A DNA stretch of 64,000 nucleotides, taken from assembly GCA_015680685.1 (NCBI GenBank), contig MNCI01013699.1, forward strand, positions 206,310 to 270,309. Reading direction: 5' to 3'. Under the pieces are notes generated by a model. It was not told where the DNA came from. It ran no database searches and was given only the letters and a program-made list of their open reading frames with translations. Position 1 is the first letter of the stretch; each line of letters starts with the position of its first letter. This document shows positions 1 through 13,100 of the stretch, one piece after another. This DNA is from Gnetum montanum (taxonomy: Eukaryota > Streptophyta > Gnetopsida > Gnetales > Gnetaceae). The position numbers were made by a program, and so were the translations under genes.

Positions 1-423
1 GAGAGAATCTAATCGCAATGAGCAGTCGATTCCTTGATTAGCCGTACACATTCGTAAATGCTCGTAATCAAGTCGTACTCATGCCACGCTACTGCAGGGT
101 AATAAATAACATGTAAGAAATAACAAATAATAAATCCTATTCCATGCACTACAAGGTTTATCCACAAAGCTCGTCTTTATTGCTGTACACAACTTGCGTT
201 CAACTACAATGTTGCTCGAATAAAGATCTGTTCACTTGGGGACTCCTACTGCAGGCACATGGAAAATATTTCATCTCTGGAGTGATCAATCTGCCAGAGT
301 TTCCCTACTTCTAGCCTAGGATGGGAAATAAGGAGAGTGCCACCTCTTATTTATAGATTTGGCGGCGGACCGCGATATCGCGGCAGCCACGATATCGTGG
401 CTCATGCAAATCGCGTCTCATCA
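1..423 (-). mobile_element. Partial LTR of retrotransposon family A, cut by the window edge
   Basis: Read on the minus strand from 423, this starts TGATGAGACGCG and follows the LTRs at 54773-55748 and 62701-63674: the GATATC-centred palindromes, the TATA box, the AATAAAGA tract and the GAGTACGACTTGATTACGAGC block occur in the same order. The rest of the LTR lies left of position 1. No polypurine tract sits immediately outside 423, so this is a solo LTR or the 5' LTR of a minus-strand element running off the window rather than a 3' LTR. It is more diverged from the other two copies than they are from each other. Confidence 0.9.
348..355 (-). promoter_or_regulatory. LTR TATA box (TATAAATA)
   Basis: TATAAATA on the minus strand, about 70 bp inside the LTR start, directly after the GATATC palindrome cluster (about 369-400). 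It occupies the same place as TATAAATA in the LTRs at 54875 and 62800, which supports its being the LTR core promoter. Confidence 0.75.
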
Positions 424-1713
424 ATTATTTCATCTAATACTTGTGCATCTAGAGCTTGCAATGTTAATACTTTCTATATGAGAGTGTCTATAAGTTCAGC
501 TTCTTTTAAATGAAGTGAATTCAATTAGTTCTAAAGAGGTACCAACTTTGATTCATTCTTAACTTTAAACATTTCCTTCAAGTTTTTCCCATAAAAATAT
601 AAAATTTGTCCAATAGATGTTATGGGTCTTTGAACGTAATAAAGCTTCATTTCATTTTATTTCAAATGTAAAATCCTATATCTTCACAAAATGCACAAAT
701 TCACTAGACACACTTAATGAAATCAACATTTTTACCATCCTATTATCATCATTCACTATGGTGGTTTCTAAAAGAATTTCTATCGAATCATTTCATCACA
801 CTAAAAATCTCATTTGAAGTTTCCATATGTAATAGTTGAAGGCTTTTAGCAATTGACTCTCAAATAATGAGGCATAGTATTTTATTTGCATCATGGATAT
901 TTCTTAGTTTTTGAATAAATAGTTACTCACTAACCTACTCCAATACCATGTGAATTTACAAGATTAATGATAACTGACCCAACAATAAAAAGCTCAAAGA
1001 GGAAAGGACTAAGATGCTTGTTAAACACATCAACTTCAATTTTTAAGATATAGAAAGCATTGCATCAAAAGATATAATTGAGCACTAACAAGTAAATTAT
1101 TAAACGTTAATCAAATAATAAAAATTGACATGACATCATGATAATGTAGGTACACAACATTCATAGTGTATCATAGTGAAATAAATAAAGTATTAATACA
1201 AGAACTCGAAATCCTAGTTTAATGATAAAAGGTAACAAGGGATATGATCTAGGTAGGGTTGGGATCCATAATTGCTCCATGAATAGAGTATTATATAGGC
1301 ACATGTGCATAATAAAATAAAAGATGCATAACTAGATATGTATAATAAAGCATAAGTGTACATAAGCAAGTACATATGCATAGCTAAATACTTGTAAGGG
1401 CATGATAACTAACAAAAGAAAGACTTCCTAGGTTAATTGGATTTCAACATGTAATCATAAAATATAAAGTAAATCTATTACTGAGCTCTAACAATAGTAT
1501 AATAAAGGAAACAAAACATCCTAGCAAGTGTATTATATTCACTTATGTTAGAAACTAGTAAAAACAACAATAATAGTAATGATAATAATGTAATCTTATG
1601 ATTTAACTAAGAATATTAGAGTTAATTTATTAAAATACATCTGACAACATTAAAGAATTAATCATATGCATTAAATTAAATAACTAAACCTTGAAATTTT
1701 TTAGGTCGTGACA
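424..1713 (-). mobile_element. Probable 3' LTR of the adjacent Tekay/Del chromovirus
   Basis: On the minus strand a purine tract (AGGGGAGGA, about 1714-1724) is followed at 1713 by TGTCACGACC, the usual start of Tekay/Del LTRs. The sequence to the left is AT-rich, has no reading frame and is presumably this LTR. Its far end is not resolved: I could not see a matching CA terminus or target duplication, and the second LTR is absent. The exact left boundary at 424 is only where the family A LTR starts. Confidence 0.5.
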
Positions 1714-1724
1714 TCCTCCCCTAG

Positions 1725-3300
1725 TTCAAGAATTTTCCTACTGGAAAATGTAAGGAAATTTTGTTCTTATATCTAGCTTAGTTTCCCTAGTTACCTCTTG
1801 ATTTCTATGTTGTTCCCAAAGAATTTTTACCATAGGAATTACTTTACTCTGCAATTTTCTTTCTTTTCTATTTGTGATTCTGATGGGGTATTCTTGGTAA
1901 GTAATATCTGATTACAGGTCTATTTCTTCCCATTGTATAATATGCCTTTGATCTGGAACATACTTCTTTAAAAGAGATACATTAAAGACATCATGGATTC
2001 CTTCTAAACTTGGTGGAAAAGTCAATTGATATTCTACTTTTCCAATTTTCTTAACTATTTCAAATGGACCTACATACCTCAAGGCTAATTTACCTTTCTA
2101 TCCAAATCTCATCAGTCCTTTCACTAGAGATACCTTTAAGAAAACATAATCACCAACTTGAAATTCAAGAGGTCTCCTTCTTAATTTATCACTTGATGTA
2201 TCTATCTTAAGTAGTCTTAATCTACCCTTGGAGTTTGTGAATCTAATCTATGGTTTGATCAATCAAGTCAGTGCTTAACTGCATTCTATCTTCTATGGTA
2301 GTCCAACAAATAGGCATCCAACATGGTCTACCATAAAGTATCTCATAAGAAGCAGCTTTAATACTTGTCTAAAAACTATTATTATATGCAAATTTTTCTA
2401 AAGGCAACATTTCATCCCAATCTTTCTTATACTAAAGTGTGCAAGCCCAAAGCATATCTTCCAAAATTTGATTTACTTGCTCTATTTTCCCATTTGTTTG
2501 AGGATGATAAGTAAAACTTATATTTAATTTAGTACCTAAATCTACGTGAAATACTTGCCAAAATCTTGAGCTAGACTTAGGATCTCTATCAGATATTATT
2601 TTGATTGGATTTCCATGTAATCAGACAATTTCCCTAATAAATAACTTAACAATATTCTTAGCAATTTCCATGGAATGAGTAGTAAGAAAATGAGAATATT
2701 TTGATAGCAAATCTACCACTATCAATATAGCATCATGTTTCCTTCTTGTCTTTTAAAATGAAGTCCATACTAATAACCTCCCATTTTCATTGCGATATGT
2801 CATGAACATGAAGTAATCCTCTTGGTTTATGATGCTTTGCTTTAACTTATTGAAAAATTAAACATTTAGAAACAAATTCAACTATCTCTTGCTTCATCTT
2901 AGGCCAAAAATATTATCTTCTTAGGATTTGAAATACTTTATCACCCCCATTATGCATCTAATATCTACTAGTATCAGCCTCTTTCAATAGTTTCTATCTT
3001 ACCACTTTGGGTATACATAATCTATCTTCAAATCTTAAATCACCTTTATCTCCCTTTATTAAATAATCAGAAGAAATTTAACCTAATTTTGAAGCTTTTC
3101 TTAGCACCATGTATCCAACTTTTTTTCTTCAATAATCTTGTCTATTAAACTTAATTGCATAATCAAGCTATTTGTCCTTCTAGTTTTGCTACTAAGTGCA
3201 TCTTCCACAACATTTTCTTTTCTAGGATGATACTTAATATCAAAATCAAAGTCTACAGGTAATTCAATCCATCTTCTTTGCTAAAAATTTAATTATGGCT
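1725..3300 (-). pseudogene. Tekay/Del chromovirus pol remnant: end of RNase H, integrase, chromodomain
   Basis: Minus-strand reading gives the 3' part of a Ty3/gypsy polyprotein broken by stops and frameshifts. In order: end of RNase H with a KYHPRKENVVEDALS-like motif (about 3290-3160); integrase zinc-finger region with a CLIxQxVKAKHHKPRGLL block (about 2960-2830); integrase core with SFTYHPQTNGKIEQVNQ, including the third catalytic Glu (about 2830-2280); the C-terminal block FQVGDYVFLKVS ... YVGPFEIVKKIG (about 2200-1950); then VFNVSLLKKYVPD and a chromodomain tail ending next to the polypurine tract. That tail is typical of the Tekay/Del lineage, whose integrases carry a chromodomain that targets chromatin. 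Gag, protease and reverse transcriptase are missing: the copy is truncated near 3300. Confidence 0.87.
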
Positions 3301-4431
3301 GGGTCATAATATATTGCAAATTGTTATGAGCACATGTAACACAGATCTAGTCAAAATAGAGCTTAGTGTGTGATTGGCAGTGAGAAAGATAAAAATAGAA
3401 TGTAAGATGGAATAGATTTGAAACACTAACTTGAAATAAAAACACTAAAAATAGATCTAAAGTATATCTAGATAATATCATAAATAGAAAATTTTTGAAA
3501 TGACATATCCAAATCACAAAAGAAAATAAAACCTACTATGAATGTTCTAGAAGTTGTACTAGGAATTAGAGGCATCTAATGAGGAATTGTGTTACCTTGT
3601 TCTTTCTTTGATGCATGCATTTAAGAACGATCTGATGAGAAAAATTGTAGATTCAGTAGCCAACTAAGTAGATATATGGATTAGATTAATGTGTTGACCA
3701 AAATCCAAATAATTCTCTATGCATCAGGAGGACAACACAAAGGAGATATAGTATATCAATAGGGGAAAAAAAGAAATTAGAGGAGCTAATCTCTTAGCAG
3801 GGGAGGTTAGTTTTTCTATAGAGGCATTATTTTTGAAAAATGTTTTCATGCCACTAACAAGGAAAAAGCCAACTGCACTTAATAGCCAAGATAGTTAAGA
3901 GTTTGAGTAAGAGTGCTAGTTGAAAGTGCCAACTAAAGGTTCCAAAAGCCAACCAAACCCTTTCTATTTAGGGAAATCTTCAAGGTACCTATGGACTCCT
4001 TGTGGTATGATTATGCAAGGGCATTTCATGTATGAACCTACTTTTGGAAGGATCCACTTTCATGGCTTTTAAACATCTAATTTACACTCCATCACTAATT
4101 ATTGATGCATCCCCATCAAAGTATCATAAAAATAGTATATACACACATACAACACTTAGCTTATATTTCACATTTTGCCTTTAAAAACCAAGGGAGGTTT
4201 TGCCATTTTCAAAACCCAAAAGCTTTCCAAAGACAAAACGTTTTCCAAGATATCCAATTTCACCTTTGTTTTTTTTTTTTTTTTTTACCTATTAGCTTTT
4301 GAAGGTACGCTCTAGATTATGGAGACCTCAACACAAGAATTGTCCAACAAAGTTTGCTAACATCTCATGGATAATTTATTAAAATAATATTAAAACATTA
4401 AAGTAATATTTAAAAAGGACCTGATAAGTGG
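3301..4431. other. AT-rich spacer, no gene recognised
   Basis: No reading frame with a recognisable domain on either strand. It contains a homopolymer T run of about 18 around 4269-4287. It lies between the truncated chromovirus and an A2-type LTR fragment and is probably degraded transposon sequence. Confidence 0.4.
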
Positions 4432-4905
4432 TGACATATTCCAACACTCTACCATAAAATTCACAAGTGTCTGCATGTGGCTAGATCGTAATTCATCGAT
4501 GGAAATGTAATTATGATAGGAGTTAATGTTAGGTTCATGATCATTGTCTTTCCACTTCCAGTTAGTGAAATCTTAATGTATAGTTTAACTCTCAATGAGT
4601 CATATGATAGATGATGTCATAAGGCTCTTAATGCTCTTAGTGGTAAACATGATTGAATATGAGATAAAAGTCTAAGTCTAAATAACGATGAAAATACAAA
4701 TCTATCCTAGCCTAGAGTAATGGATATCCAGTCCTAGTTTACTATACACACCTTGGGATTATGTGATTGTCACTAGAATTACAAGTAAAATCACTACTAA
4801 GCACATCAAGTGAGACCACTACTAGATTATCAAATAATCACACTTCATGCTCAAAACCAATCATACCCAATCTCCTAGGCCTTTGATTTTCTATGAATTT
4901 GGGAT
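4432..4905 (-). mobile_element. 3' half of an A2-type LTR (minus strand)
   Basis: The reverse complement matches the second half of the LTR at 37706-38537. Shared blocks include the AAGGTGTGTATAGTAA segment, GAGTTAAAC(C/T)ATACA, and the ACTTGTGA ... TATGGTAGA segment just before the terminal CTTATCA (RC of 4432-4438). The terminal CTCATCA of the better copies is thus changed by one base. No primer-binding site follows the end, so this is a solo or 3' LTR. The 5' half of this LTR is missing; element B begins 74 bp further on at 4980. Confidence 0.75.
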
Positions 4906-4979
4906 TTAAAGAAAAAGCTTAAGACTCTTATAGATGTAACATAATTGGGCAATAGTCCTTTGGATGTTCACATTGATCG

Positions 4980-7809
4980 TGTTGTTACATTTACACCATA
5001 TTTATGGAGCAGATTTTACGATATAAGATTAAGAAATTAAATTTCCCAATTTAGCTTCTCAAAGATGACTAGAAAATGAGAGTTAAATTATTTATTTTAA
5101 AAGGGGCAATGATGAGAAGCATGATGAAGAAAGGTGTTAAAAGAAAAGTGCTCTTTATATAGGTGTGCCCATTTTGAGTTCATGATTCCATAAGCTAAGT
5201 TTTTTTCAACCTATGTTATGAAGAAATTTGAGAATTAATTTGGGAATTAATTTGAAAATTGCAAAAAGGTTCATTTGAAATTGTATCTCTATTGGTTCTT
5301 ACATTATGTCAGTTTATCAGTTTATTAGTTTTAGTGTAGTGGTAATTTGGATGTTTCCAAGAATAATAAATTAAGTGGATAAATTTGTGTATCCATTTTC
5401 CCTATAAATATGCAAGAAACTCTGTGACAAACAAATGAATAAATCCATCACATGAAAATCCATTGTTATTTTGTACATTTCAATCTATAGTGATTTCCAA
5501 ATAGTGGCAGAGAATTAAGTTATAGAGATAAGAACCCTAAATAAAACAAAGGAAAAATACCTAGTTCAAGTGCTCAACAGAATTTGATAAAACATTGGCA
5601 AAGCAAGACCATAATTTTGATCCAAAATTAACAAGACTCTTGTTAAATGGTGTTGAAAAAAATTTTAAAAATTACCTAAAAATTCATCGATATTCCTAAA
5701 GAAACCCTTGCCATAGAAGAAATTATGGCAATACAAAGTGTGGTAGCAAACAAATGAAACTTCAAAATTTTTAGAAGAACACATGCCTAGCAACTATGAA
5801 AGGAGTAGATCTATATGAATCGATGCTCCAAAGAAAATAATCATGCCAAACCTACATGCATCAATTATTTAACATATTTAAAAAAAGCCCTAAGGTAGCG
5901 GCTACCAAATATTGGAAAATTGTAGGTTTAAGAACTCCAAATAAAGGGTACCCATCGTGGCATTTTTCCATGGAAATGCCTAAGATTTGGAAGGTAGCCC
6001 CTCTCCTACTACCCATGCAAGAGTTCCACTTTACAGGGGATCATGCAATCATAAGGCATTAACACAATGAAACTAGAACAGAGCTTAAATTTGCAATTTC
6101 TTATCCACGATGGAGGCAACAGTTACAAAGTAGCATTAGGCAATAATGAGTGTAAAGACCAGGGCAATGCTGGTGGAAGTGCCATGCCTGAACCACAGTA
6201 GTAGGATCTACAAGCAAGAAATGTAGGACATACAAGGAATGTGTGCAATGGAGGTGGCACAATAGTGAGCATGATAGCCACATCAACAAACATTGGCATT
6301 ACAAACCACGTATATTAAGGTTATATGATCTTAATAACAATTTCATTTTAAAACAAAAGCAAATTATCACAAACAAGAAACTAAGGTTTATTTAAATTAC
6401 AACTAATTTTTTTTTAGAAAAGAAGGTTTACGAGTTCAAAATGGGGAATTTATAATCATTTAATAAGTATAACTTTACTTCTTGGGAATTAAAAATTTCC
6501 AATGGAAGTTAAAATCTTCCATGGAGGTCATAAATAGATTTCCTTGATATTTGTAAGGTTGTAATTTACAAGAAGACACTTGCCAAATATGACTTATTTT
6601 TCTCTTAGAAGTTATAACTTTTTAAGGAAGTTATTAATAAATTTCCTAGATATTTGGAATACCCTTAACTTCTCATGATTATTGTGACTACCCTAAGGTC
6701 ACTATACAAGGGCCTTCAAAGGTAGAATTTAAAGAGGAGGATTTTGGGAAACATACAATTAAATATTATTTGTAAGATGGTTTGCTAAAGACATCAATTC
6801 GACTACTTTATTTTAATCTTGTGAGTTCATTTCTTCCCATTTTTTTTTAGTTACTTAGCAAATGGTTTAAGCAATATCATGCTTAGCATTTAATTTTGAA
6901 ATTTTTTCTAGGTTGCTTTTACAGCTCTATTTTTGTGCAGTATTAGACTTCTATTAAGATTTTCCATAAAGAGCTTATGTTGTTGAAAAGCCTCTAGAGT
7001 AGTTTAATAGTAATGTCTTAATGAAATTGCTTATTTTGAGCATAGAGAATCTAGAAAAATCTTTGGTATTTTGAGATGACCGAAATAGCTTCATTGTTTT
7101 AAAGTGTATTGCCTTGGTATTTCAATCCTGAAATTGTCAAATTTTTAAAGGCTCTATTGAATGCAATCTTTAACAACTATTAACTAGCCAAAATAGAGAG
7201 TCATACTTTGTCTTTTACGTAGCATTTTTGGTAGTATAATATGATTGTCTTTACAAAATTATTGGTTGAGCTCAAAGGATTTGGATAATTCATAATTAGA
7301 TTAAATTGGAATAGCTTTATTGCAAAGTGTTTCTTGCATCAATTTATCTTGCTTAAGTATTTGAAATTTCACACAAATGTTCTTTGGTTTCTTTCTCTTT
7401 CTAAGTTCATTGAATCTTGCTCTATTTCTAGTTTTCTTGGGAATTTTCTCTATGGGGGGAATTAGGAGTACATTGGAAAAATTGTGCTCAAATTTTTTTG
7501 AATAATTTATTTGTTACATGTAATGTAATATAGGGACTATGTAGACTAAGTGATTGAAAAAAATAGGAATCACCAACAACTCATATTATTTGACAAAGAT
7601 AGCTGAATCTCTTTTATGATAGCCGATTATAGTTTCATACACAACCCAACCATTTCAACATTTGCAATAGCCAACACATACTCACAATTAGTTTGTTTCA
7701 TAACTACTAAGTCTATTTGGAGGTATCTAGGCCTTGGTGTTGCTAGAGACCAATAAGGACCTCAACCTTGTTTGAAGAACATCTTTGATTTCGTGACCCC
7801 GAAGGTCAT
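4980..7809 (+). repeat. 5' LTR of element B, main part
   Basis: Collinear with 33252-36150 over its whole length; sampled stretches differ at roughly one position in ten. The U3 part is about 1.7 kb. A TATACAAGG at 6703-6711 corresponds to TATAAAAGG at 35030-35038 in the other LTR. The repeat is interrupted at 7809 by element C, and its last 46 bp are at 26286-26331. Short frames inside (for example at 5856-6062) are not conserved between the two copies and are not genes. Confidence 0.9.
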
Positions 7810-9642
7810 TGTGACGTCTGAAAATGTCAATGGTTGGAACACCGAGAGGTCCACGAGCGTATAGCCTAACCCTGAATCTATGTGAGGGCTATGCTAGGGA
7901 AAATGGAAATAAGGTACCTTGAATGGTCTGGTCGATCAGACAAGGACTTACATGGTGTAACAATAACCATTTGTAAAAAGGATTTTAGTGAATTACACGT
8001 GGAAGCTAGGACAATGAGCAAGAACGTAACATAATGTGAATATGCAAATGCATATCAATAGTAGAAGAACATACAAGAGTAATGCTAAAAAATTTTGAAA
8101 CAAATGCTAAGAAAATAGAACCAAAGTGTGAAGGTGGAGAAATGCACCACCTGAAGATCAAGAAGCGTAACTTTTGATTGAACAATGTAAAACTGGGACA
8201 CGATGTCAGACAGGCACAGCAGCAGCATAGTGGTGTTTTCACAGTCTCTGGGACATCATGGACATGGTAATAGTAGTTGTAAGAAAGGCTAGACCTGCTA
8301 GGTTGGTAGTTGTCAAGCTCTGTTGGTGCAAGGGAATACTGCACTATGGTACTTGCCAAGGTGTCAAGCTTGGGTGCTCAGGTGCAGTAGTGAAGATGCC
8401 AAGAATGCTTGAATGCTCAATGCTTAAATAATTTTCCAACCCATAAAATGCTAAATATTGGGGTATTTATAGGGCTAGGGTTGATGTGAGATGTCGATTC
8501 GATGCCATGTGGCTTGGGTGCCACATGTCATGAGCGTGGATAGGTCACACTAACATGTTACACTATGCATGACAAGAATGGGAACCTGGAGACTGCCAAA
8601 CTATGACCACACCACCTGGACTACATGTACCAAAGTCTGAGAGACCACCATGTACCTACAAATAGTGTCAAAACAAATGCAACTTGGAGTCTACACTCTA
8701 GAACTACGTCTTCCTCTTCTTCCGAGTAGGGTCAAGCGTAGGGACAATTTTGGGGATTAATGGAGGGTGCAAAAGCAAGGAAAACTATTGATCTTGGCCA
8801 CTAGAGGAAATTTGAAGCTTAAATGAAGGTTGATGCTAAGTTCTAGGAGCTTCTAGAGGCATTTTTCACATGTCAAGCTATCTACGCCACATAGCGTGAC
8901 AGAGCGTAGCATGAACACTTAATAAAATTTTGTAGATTTTGACTTGCTACACCTGTCACATTGTCTACACTGCATAGCATACCAAAGCATAGCATGCATA
9001 CTTTGATAAATTTTAACAAAATTTGCAATGTTCCTTCATAGCACGCTAACCACACTCTAAAGGGTAATAGGACCAGCAGCCTCAAAAGTCAAAAAATTAC
9101 CAAATGCATCTTCCATGTCTAAATAGCTTAACAAATCCTTGACCAACACTTAGGCAAAATTTGGTCCTAAAACCTATGTCAAGCTTGCTACACTATGCAG
9201 CATATATAGTGTGATAGCTTGAAAGATAGAAAATTTTCCAAACTATTTCTTCCATGCTGAGCACCCTTGATAGACTCTAGCCTAGTGCTTGGGTGAACTG
9301 ACAACTAGGACATGTGTCAAGCTAGGCAAGCTGGAGAGCATAGTGAGCTTGACAGTTTGGGAGATAGAAAATTTGCCAAATTTTTTGGTCCATCCCAAGC
9401 AACCCTTGGCCACTTCTGGCTTGCCACTTGTGCAGACTAGCCATGGATGTGTGTGCTACATTGGCTGTGCAATGGAGCATAGCAGGTAGACTTAAAAAGT
9501 TTTTGCAAAAATCAGGACTTCAAGGCTACTACGCTGTCTATGCTGCATAGCATGACACTAGACTTAGAAAATTTTACCCATGCTTTGACACTTAGACAAA
9601 TCTACCATTAAACTGCAAGAGCCCAAAATTGGTGGTGTTTCA
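7810..9642 (-). repeat. 3' LTR of element C
   Basis: 1833 bp, TG at 7810 and CA at 9642 on the plus strand, collinear with 24433-26280. Minus-strand TATAAATA is at 8464-8471. The part from about 8880 to 9560 repeats degenerate blocks built on GCTACGCTGCATAGCGTGACA followed by ACTTAGAAAATTTT. The same words form the tandem array at 15920-16270 inside the element. Confidence 0.9.
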
Positions 9643-11474
9643 TTGGCCCCTCTTTTTTGACATTTGGAAGATTGACTTAAGAGACATAGACAAAGAATAC
9701 AAAACACCACGATGAACATGACACCAACACCATTCGTCAGTGTCCACTTGGATGATGCTTCACTGTGCTTGAGAGTGCTAAGAAAATAAGGTATGGTAGG
9801 GAATAGTTTATGGAGATGGATCAAGGGACATTGGATGGAGAGGATAACTATGGGATGCAATGTCATGATGGCTTGTTGCAATAGCATGATCCCTTGTCAG
9901 AGTGCTTGTGAGGGAGTTAGCATGGCCTACTCTTTGGATTTTGACCTTTCATCGGAGTGCTTGTGAGACGATTGATCCAGAGCTGAACCAGTTGCAAGAT
10001 GGCAACTGTGCTATTTGACTTGGGCACTTGGCTTGTGTCATTTTCTTTTCATTTTTTTATTCTTATTTTTTTATCTAATTTTTTTTAATCTTCTCTTTTC
10101 TTTTTCTCTTTTGCTTTCTTTTGTGTTGCTTGATGAACTATGCACCAACATTTACTTAGAGGCAACTGCATTGCATCTGTAGGATAGGTGTTTCCTCCCT
10201 AGGATGAGTTGTGTTACATTCGTTTGGGGCTTTGACTAGTCCATAAAGGCTCCCCATGGGATGAGTTGCATTACACTAGTCATGGGTTTAGTGGCTAATT
10301 GCAGGAAAGGTTTCATGTGCATTGTGGAAGCTTGCAAGTGGTGTGGGAGATTGCAAGATCAAGAGGTAGAGGTTAGTTTTGGCTAGGTAGGGATGTGCAC
10401 TCTTAATTATCTAGGTGAGCCAAAGTAGACACATTGGAGCAATGTGGTACCTTGCCACCATGATGAAACACACCCTTGAACAATGCCACCAAGGCTTCAT
10501 CCTACAAACGCAACACAGAGAAAATAAGAAAAAATAACCACCATGTGAGATGAGGGCAAAGTCTTGTCTACCAGGGGCATTGTAAGGGCTATGAGTGTTG
10601 CGTTAGTTGTGGGCACATGTAATGTCCAAACCAGGAAGGCTAGTGTAGGTGTTGGTAGTGGCAAGCTGGGAAAGCTCCAACAGCCACACCAAAAGTGAGC
10701 ACTCAAGTGGCTAGAAGCAATGGTGATGCAGGTGCTTAGCAGTAGCCACAGGGTGAAGAGCCATGTTGTCGAATGCTCTTCCAAACTCTAATGATGGTAG
10801 GGTCAAAGGATGGTAGTGTTGTGGCTATGCCACAATACTACTGGGACTCTAGCAAGTGTTGCTGATGGTTAGAGCTATGACCAAAATGATTGACAATGGT
10901 GATAGTAGCTCTAAAAGGTCAACAAGATGGCAAACGACATCTCCAAAAGATCAACAAGATGTTGGGGAAGGTGACGCTACAAATGTCCCAGAGGGTTTTT
11001 CCTTGACAATGTGAACTTCATTCTAGAACTACAACACCCCACCCCATCTTACCCGAGAGGTGTGGGCAGGTGACAAAGGATTGGAAGAATTCTCACTCGC
11101 TTATTCGCAGAACTATGTATGTTGAACTATAGATGCTGAACTACAAACCCAGTTTTAGGTCTTGGTAGACCACATGTTGTGCTAATTTAAAGTCTTAGCA
11201 AACTGTGATCCCAGTTTAAGGTTTGGGCAGACCTTAATGTGCTAGTTTAAGGTCCTAGCAAACCACTATGCTAGTTTAACATCATAGCAGACGGTGAATG
11301 GCCAGTTTAGGATCATAGCAGACCATGATGTGGGTGTCAATTTAACATCATAGTGGACATTTGTGCCAGTTTAACATCATATCGGACATCTATGCTAGTT
11401 TAACATCATAGCAGATGTGCACTTACTTTGCTTCTATTGTTGGCACAATACTACATGTCAGGTATAGTACAGCT
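9643..11474 (-). other. 3' untranslated region of element C
   Basis: Between the end of integrase and the 3' LTR. It begins at 9643, next to the LTR, with the polypurine tract (minus-strand AAAAAAGAGGGGCC). No protein domain is recognised; frames such as 10497-10784 minus lack any family signature. It holds a degenerate tandem array (11120-11425). Long 3' untranslated regions with fast-changing tandem repeats are typical of Tat/Ogre elements. Confidence 0.65.
11120..11425. repeat. Degenerate tandem array with core AGTTTAACATCATAGCAGAC
   Basis: About eight units of 30-45 bp. Each has the core (C/A)AGTTTAA(C/G)(A/G)TC(A/C)TAGCAGAC or a variant, followed by a short variable spacer. The spacing is irregular, so this is a decayed minisatellite. 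A related core (TAGTTTAAGGCCATTTCAGGC) forms another array at 19925-20155. Confidence 0.8.
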
Positions 11475-12424
11475 TCAGGTACGATGGTTTATAGGATTGA
11501 CAAATTCATTGTTGTCTAGATTAGTGAGCTTGAAGGCTCCATTGTCATATGCCTTAATGACCAAGAAAGGCCCTTTCCAATTGGCTGAGAACTTATCCGT
11601 GGGCTTGCAAACAACCTTGAGGACCAATACCCCTTCTTGATTGGGCGATGATGTTGATTGTGATGGTGCTTTTGCCATTGCTTTTCTTGATACCACTCAA
11701 TGTGATCAAGTGTTTGCATGCGCTCCTCCTCTATAGAGTTAAGGTCAATGGTTCTCAACTCATTGTTCTAAACCTCATCAATGAAGCTTAACAGGATCAT
11801 GTGGAGCAATGGGACCTACAATTCAAGAGGCAATATTGCTTCAGATCCATACACAAGACTATATGGCATTTTACCTATCGCAATTCTACATGTCATGCAG
11901 TAGGCCCATAGTGCGTAAACTAGTTGTTCATGCCATCATCACTTGCTATTGTTAAGCATCCTCTTCAGAAGGTTGACAATGACCTTTTTTGTAGCCTCTG
12001 CTTGACCGTTCACCTCCAGGAAGTATGGTGATGAGAAGGAATTTTTAATGCCAAGGTTTTCACAGAAGGCTTTGGTTTCTGCACTACTAAACTATGATCC
12101 ATTCTCTATGACTATAGTCATGGGAAGATGAAATCAGGTCACTATGTTATTGAGAATGAATTTGCAAACTTATTATAATGTTGTCTTCCTAAGGGGAATG
12201 GCTTCAACCCACTTTGTGAGATACTCAGTGGTAGTAATGATGAAACTATATCTTACAGAAGACTTAGGCATTATAGGTCCTATGATGTCCAATACCCAAT
12301 GTTGGAATGGCCATGTGATCTATGTAGTATAAAATTCAATGGATGGAACATGCATTAGGTTTCCATGCCACTAACACATGTCACATGTCCTGACCTTGGA
12401 GATGCAATCACACTCCATGTAAGG
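11475..12424 (-). pseudogene. Integrase of element C (broken)
   Basis: Minus-strand reading gives the Ty3/gypsy integrase core: WPFQHWVLDIIGPI with the first catalytic Asp, IENGSxFSS where the second Asp is replaced by Glu, and NGQAEATKK with the third catalytic Glu. Then follow MPYSLVYGSEAILPLEL and a C-terminal GPFLVIKAYDNGAFKLTN block (about 11590-11510). Integrase inserts the cDNA into the host genome. At least five in-frame stops, a frame change near 11700 and the lost Asp make it inactive. It is the last pol domain, as expected for Ty3/gypsy order. Confidence 0.88.
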
Positions 12425-13100
12425 CTAGTAATAGCCTAAGCATATGAATTTTTCTGCAATTCCCCTAGGAGCTATATGACCTCCACATAATCCCTCAATA
12501 CTTTTTGTGTGAGTTATAGGCTCAGTGCAATCCATTATTGAAGCGGGAAAAGTGGAAAACATGTTCGATGCTATGCTTAAGGCTAAAGTAGCTAGTGCAT
12601 CAGGTATGGCATTTTCATTGTGGGGTATATGTTGGACATATACAATTGCAAATTTTTTAAGAAAGTGCTTTGTAAAATCATAGTAAGATTGTAGATGTTG
12701 TGCCTTATAAGTGTAAACCTCTATGACTTGGTTAATAACTAGCTGCGAATCACCTTGGACTACTATGTCCTGGATTCCTAACTCTTGAGTTGCTAAGATG
12801 CCTCTAAGGAGACCTTCGTACTCTACCATGCTATTTGTACAAGGAAATGCAAAGTGATATGTGAAGGGTCAAATCTCCCTAGAGGGGAATGTGATAATGA
12901 TAGTGGCACTACCACCTTGTGTGGTCGAAGCTCCGTCAAAATGTAAGACAACCTCAAATTTTGTAGGTACTCGGCTTATATTGTTGACATGCTCATTTGG
13001 GAATTCTGAATCTATTGTCACTTCATTGTCTATAGGTGAAGTTGTGAGTTGTGCAGCTATTTCTTGCCCTTTTGTGAATGCTTGCACTATATAATGCAAG
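12425..13100 (-). pseudogene. Plant-type (second) RNase H of element C
   Basis: Two adjoining minus-strand frames give an RNase H of the type found in Tat elements: VVLHFDGAS with the first catalytic Asp (about 12950), MVEYEGLLRGIL with the catalytic Glu (12829), IVVQGDSQLVINQV with the second Asp, and NAIPDALATLA with the last Asp. It lies between the ordinary gypsy RNase H and integrase. That dual arrangement defines the Tat lineage; the extra domain is thought to help degrade RNA in the RNA/DNA hybrid. The core residues survive, but the frame is interrupted near 12830-12870. Confidence 0.85.

Noticed and set aside
8006-8359. 117-codon minus-strand frame
   Set aside because: Lies in the 3' LTR of element C; the counterpart in the other LTR (24608-24865) is shorter and differs, so it is not conserved coding sequence.
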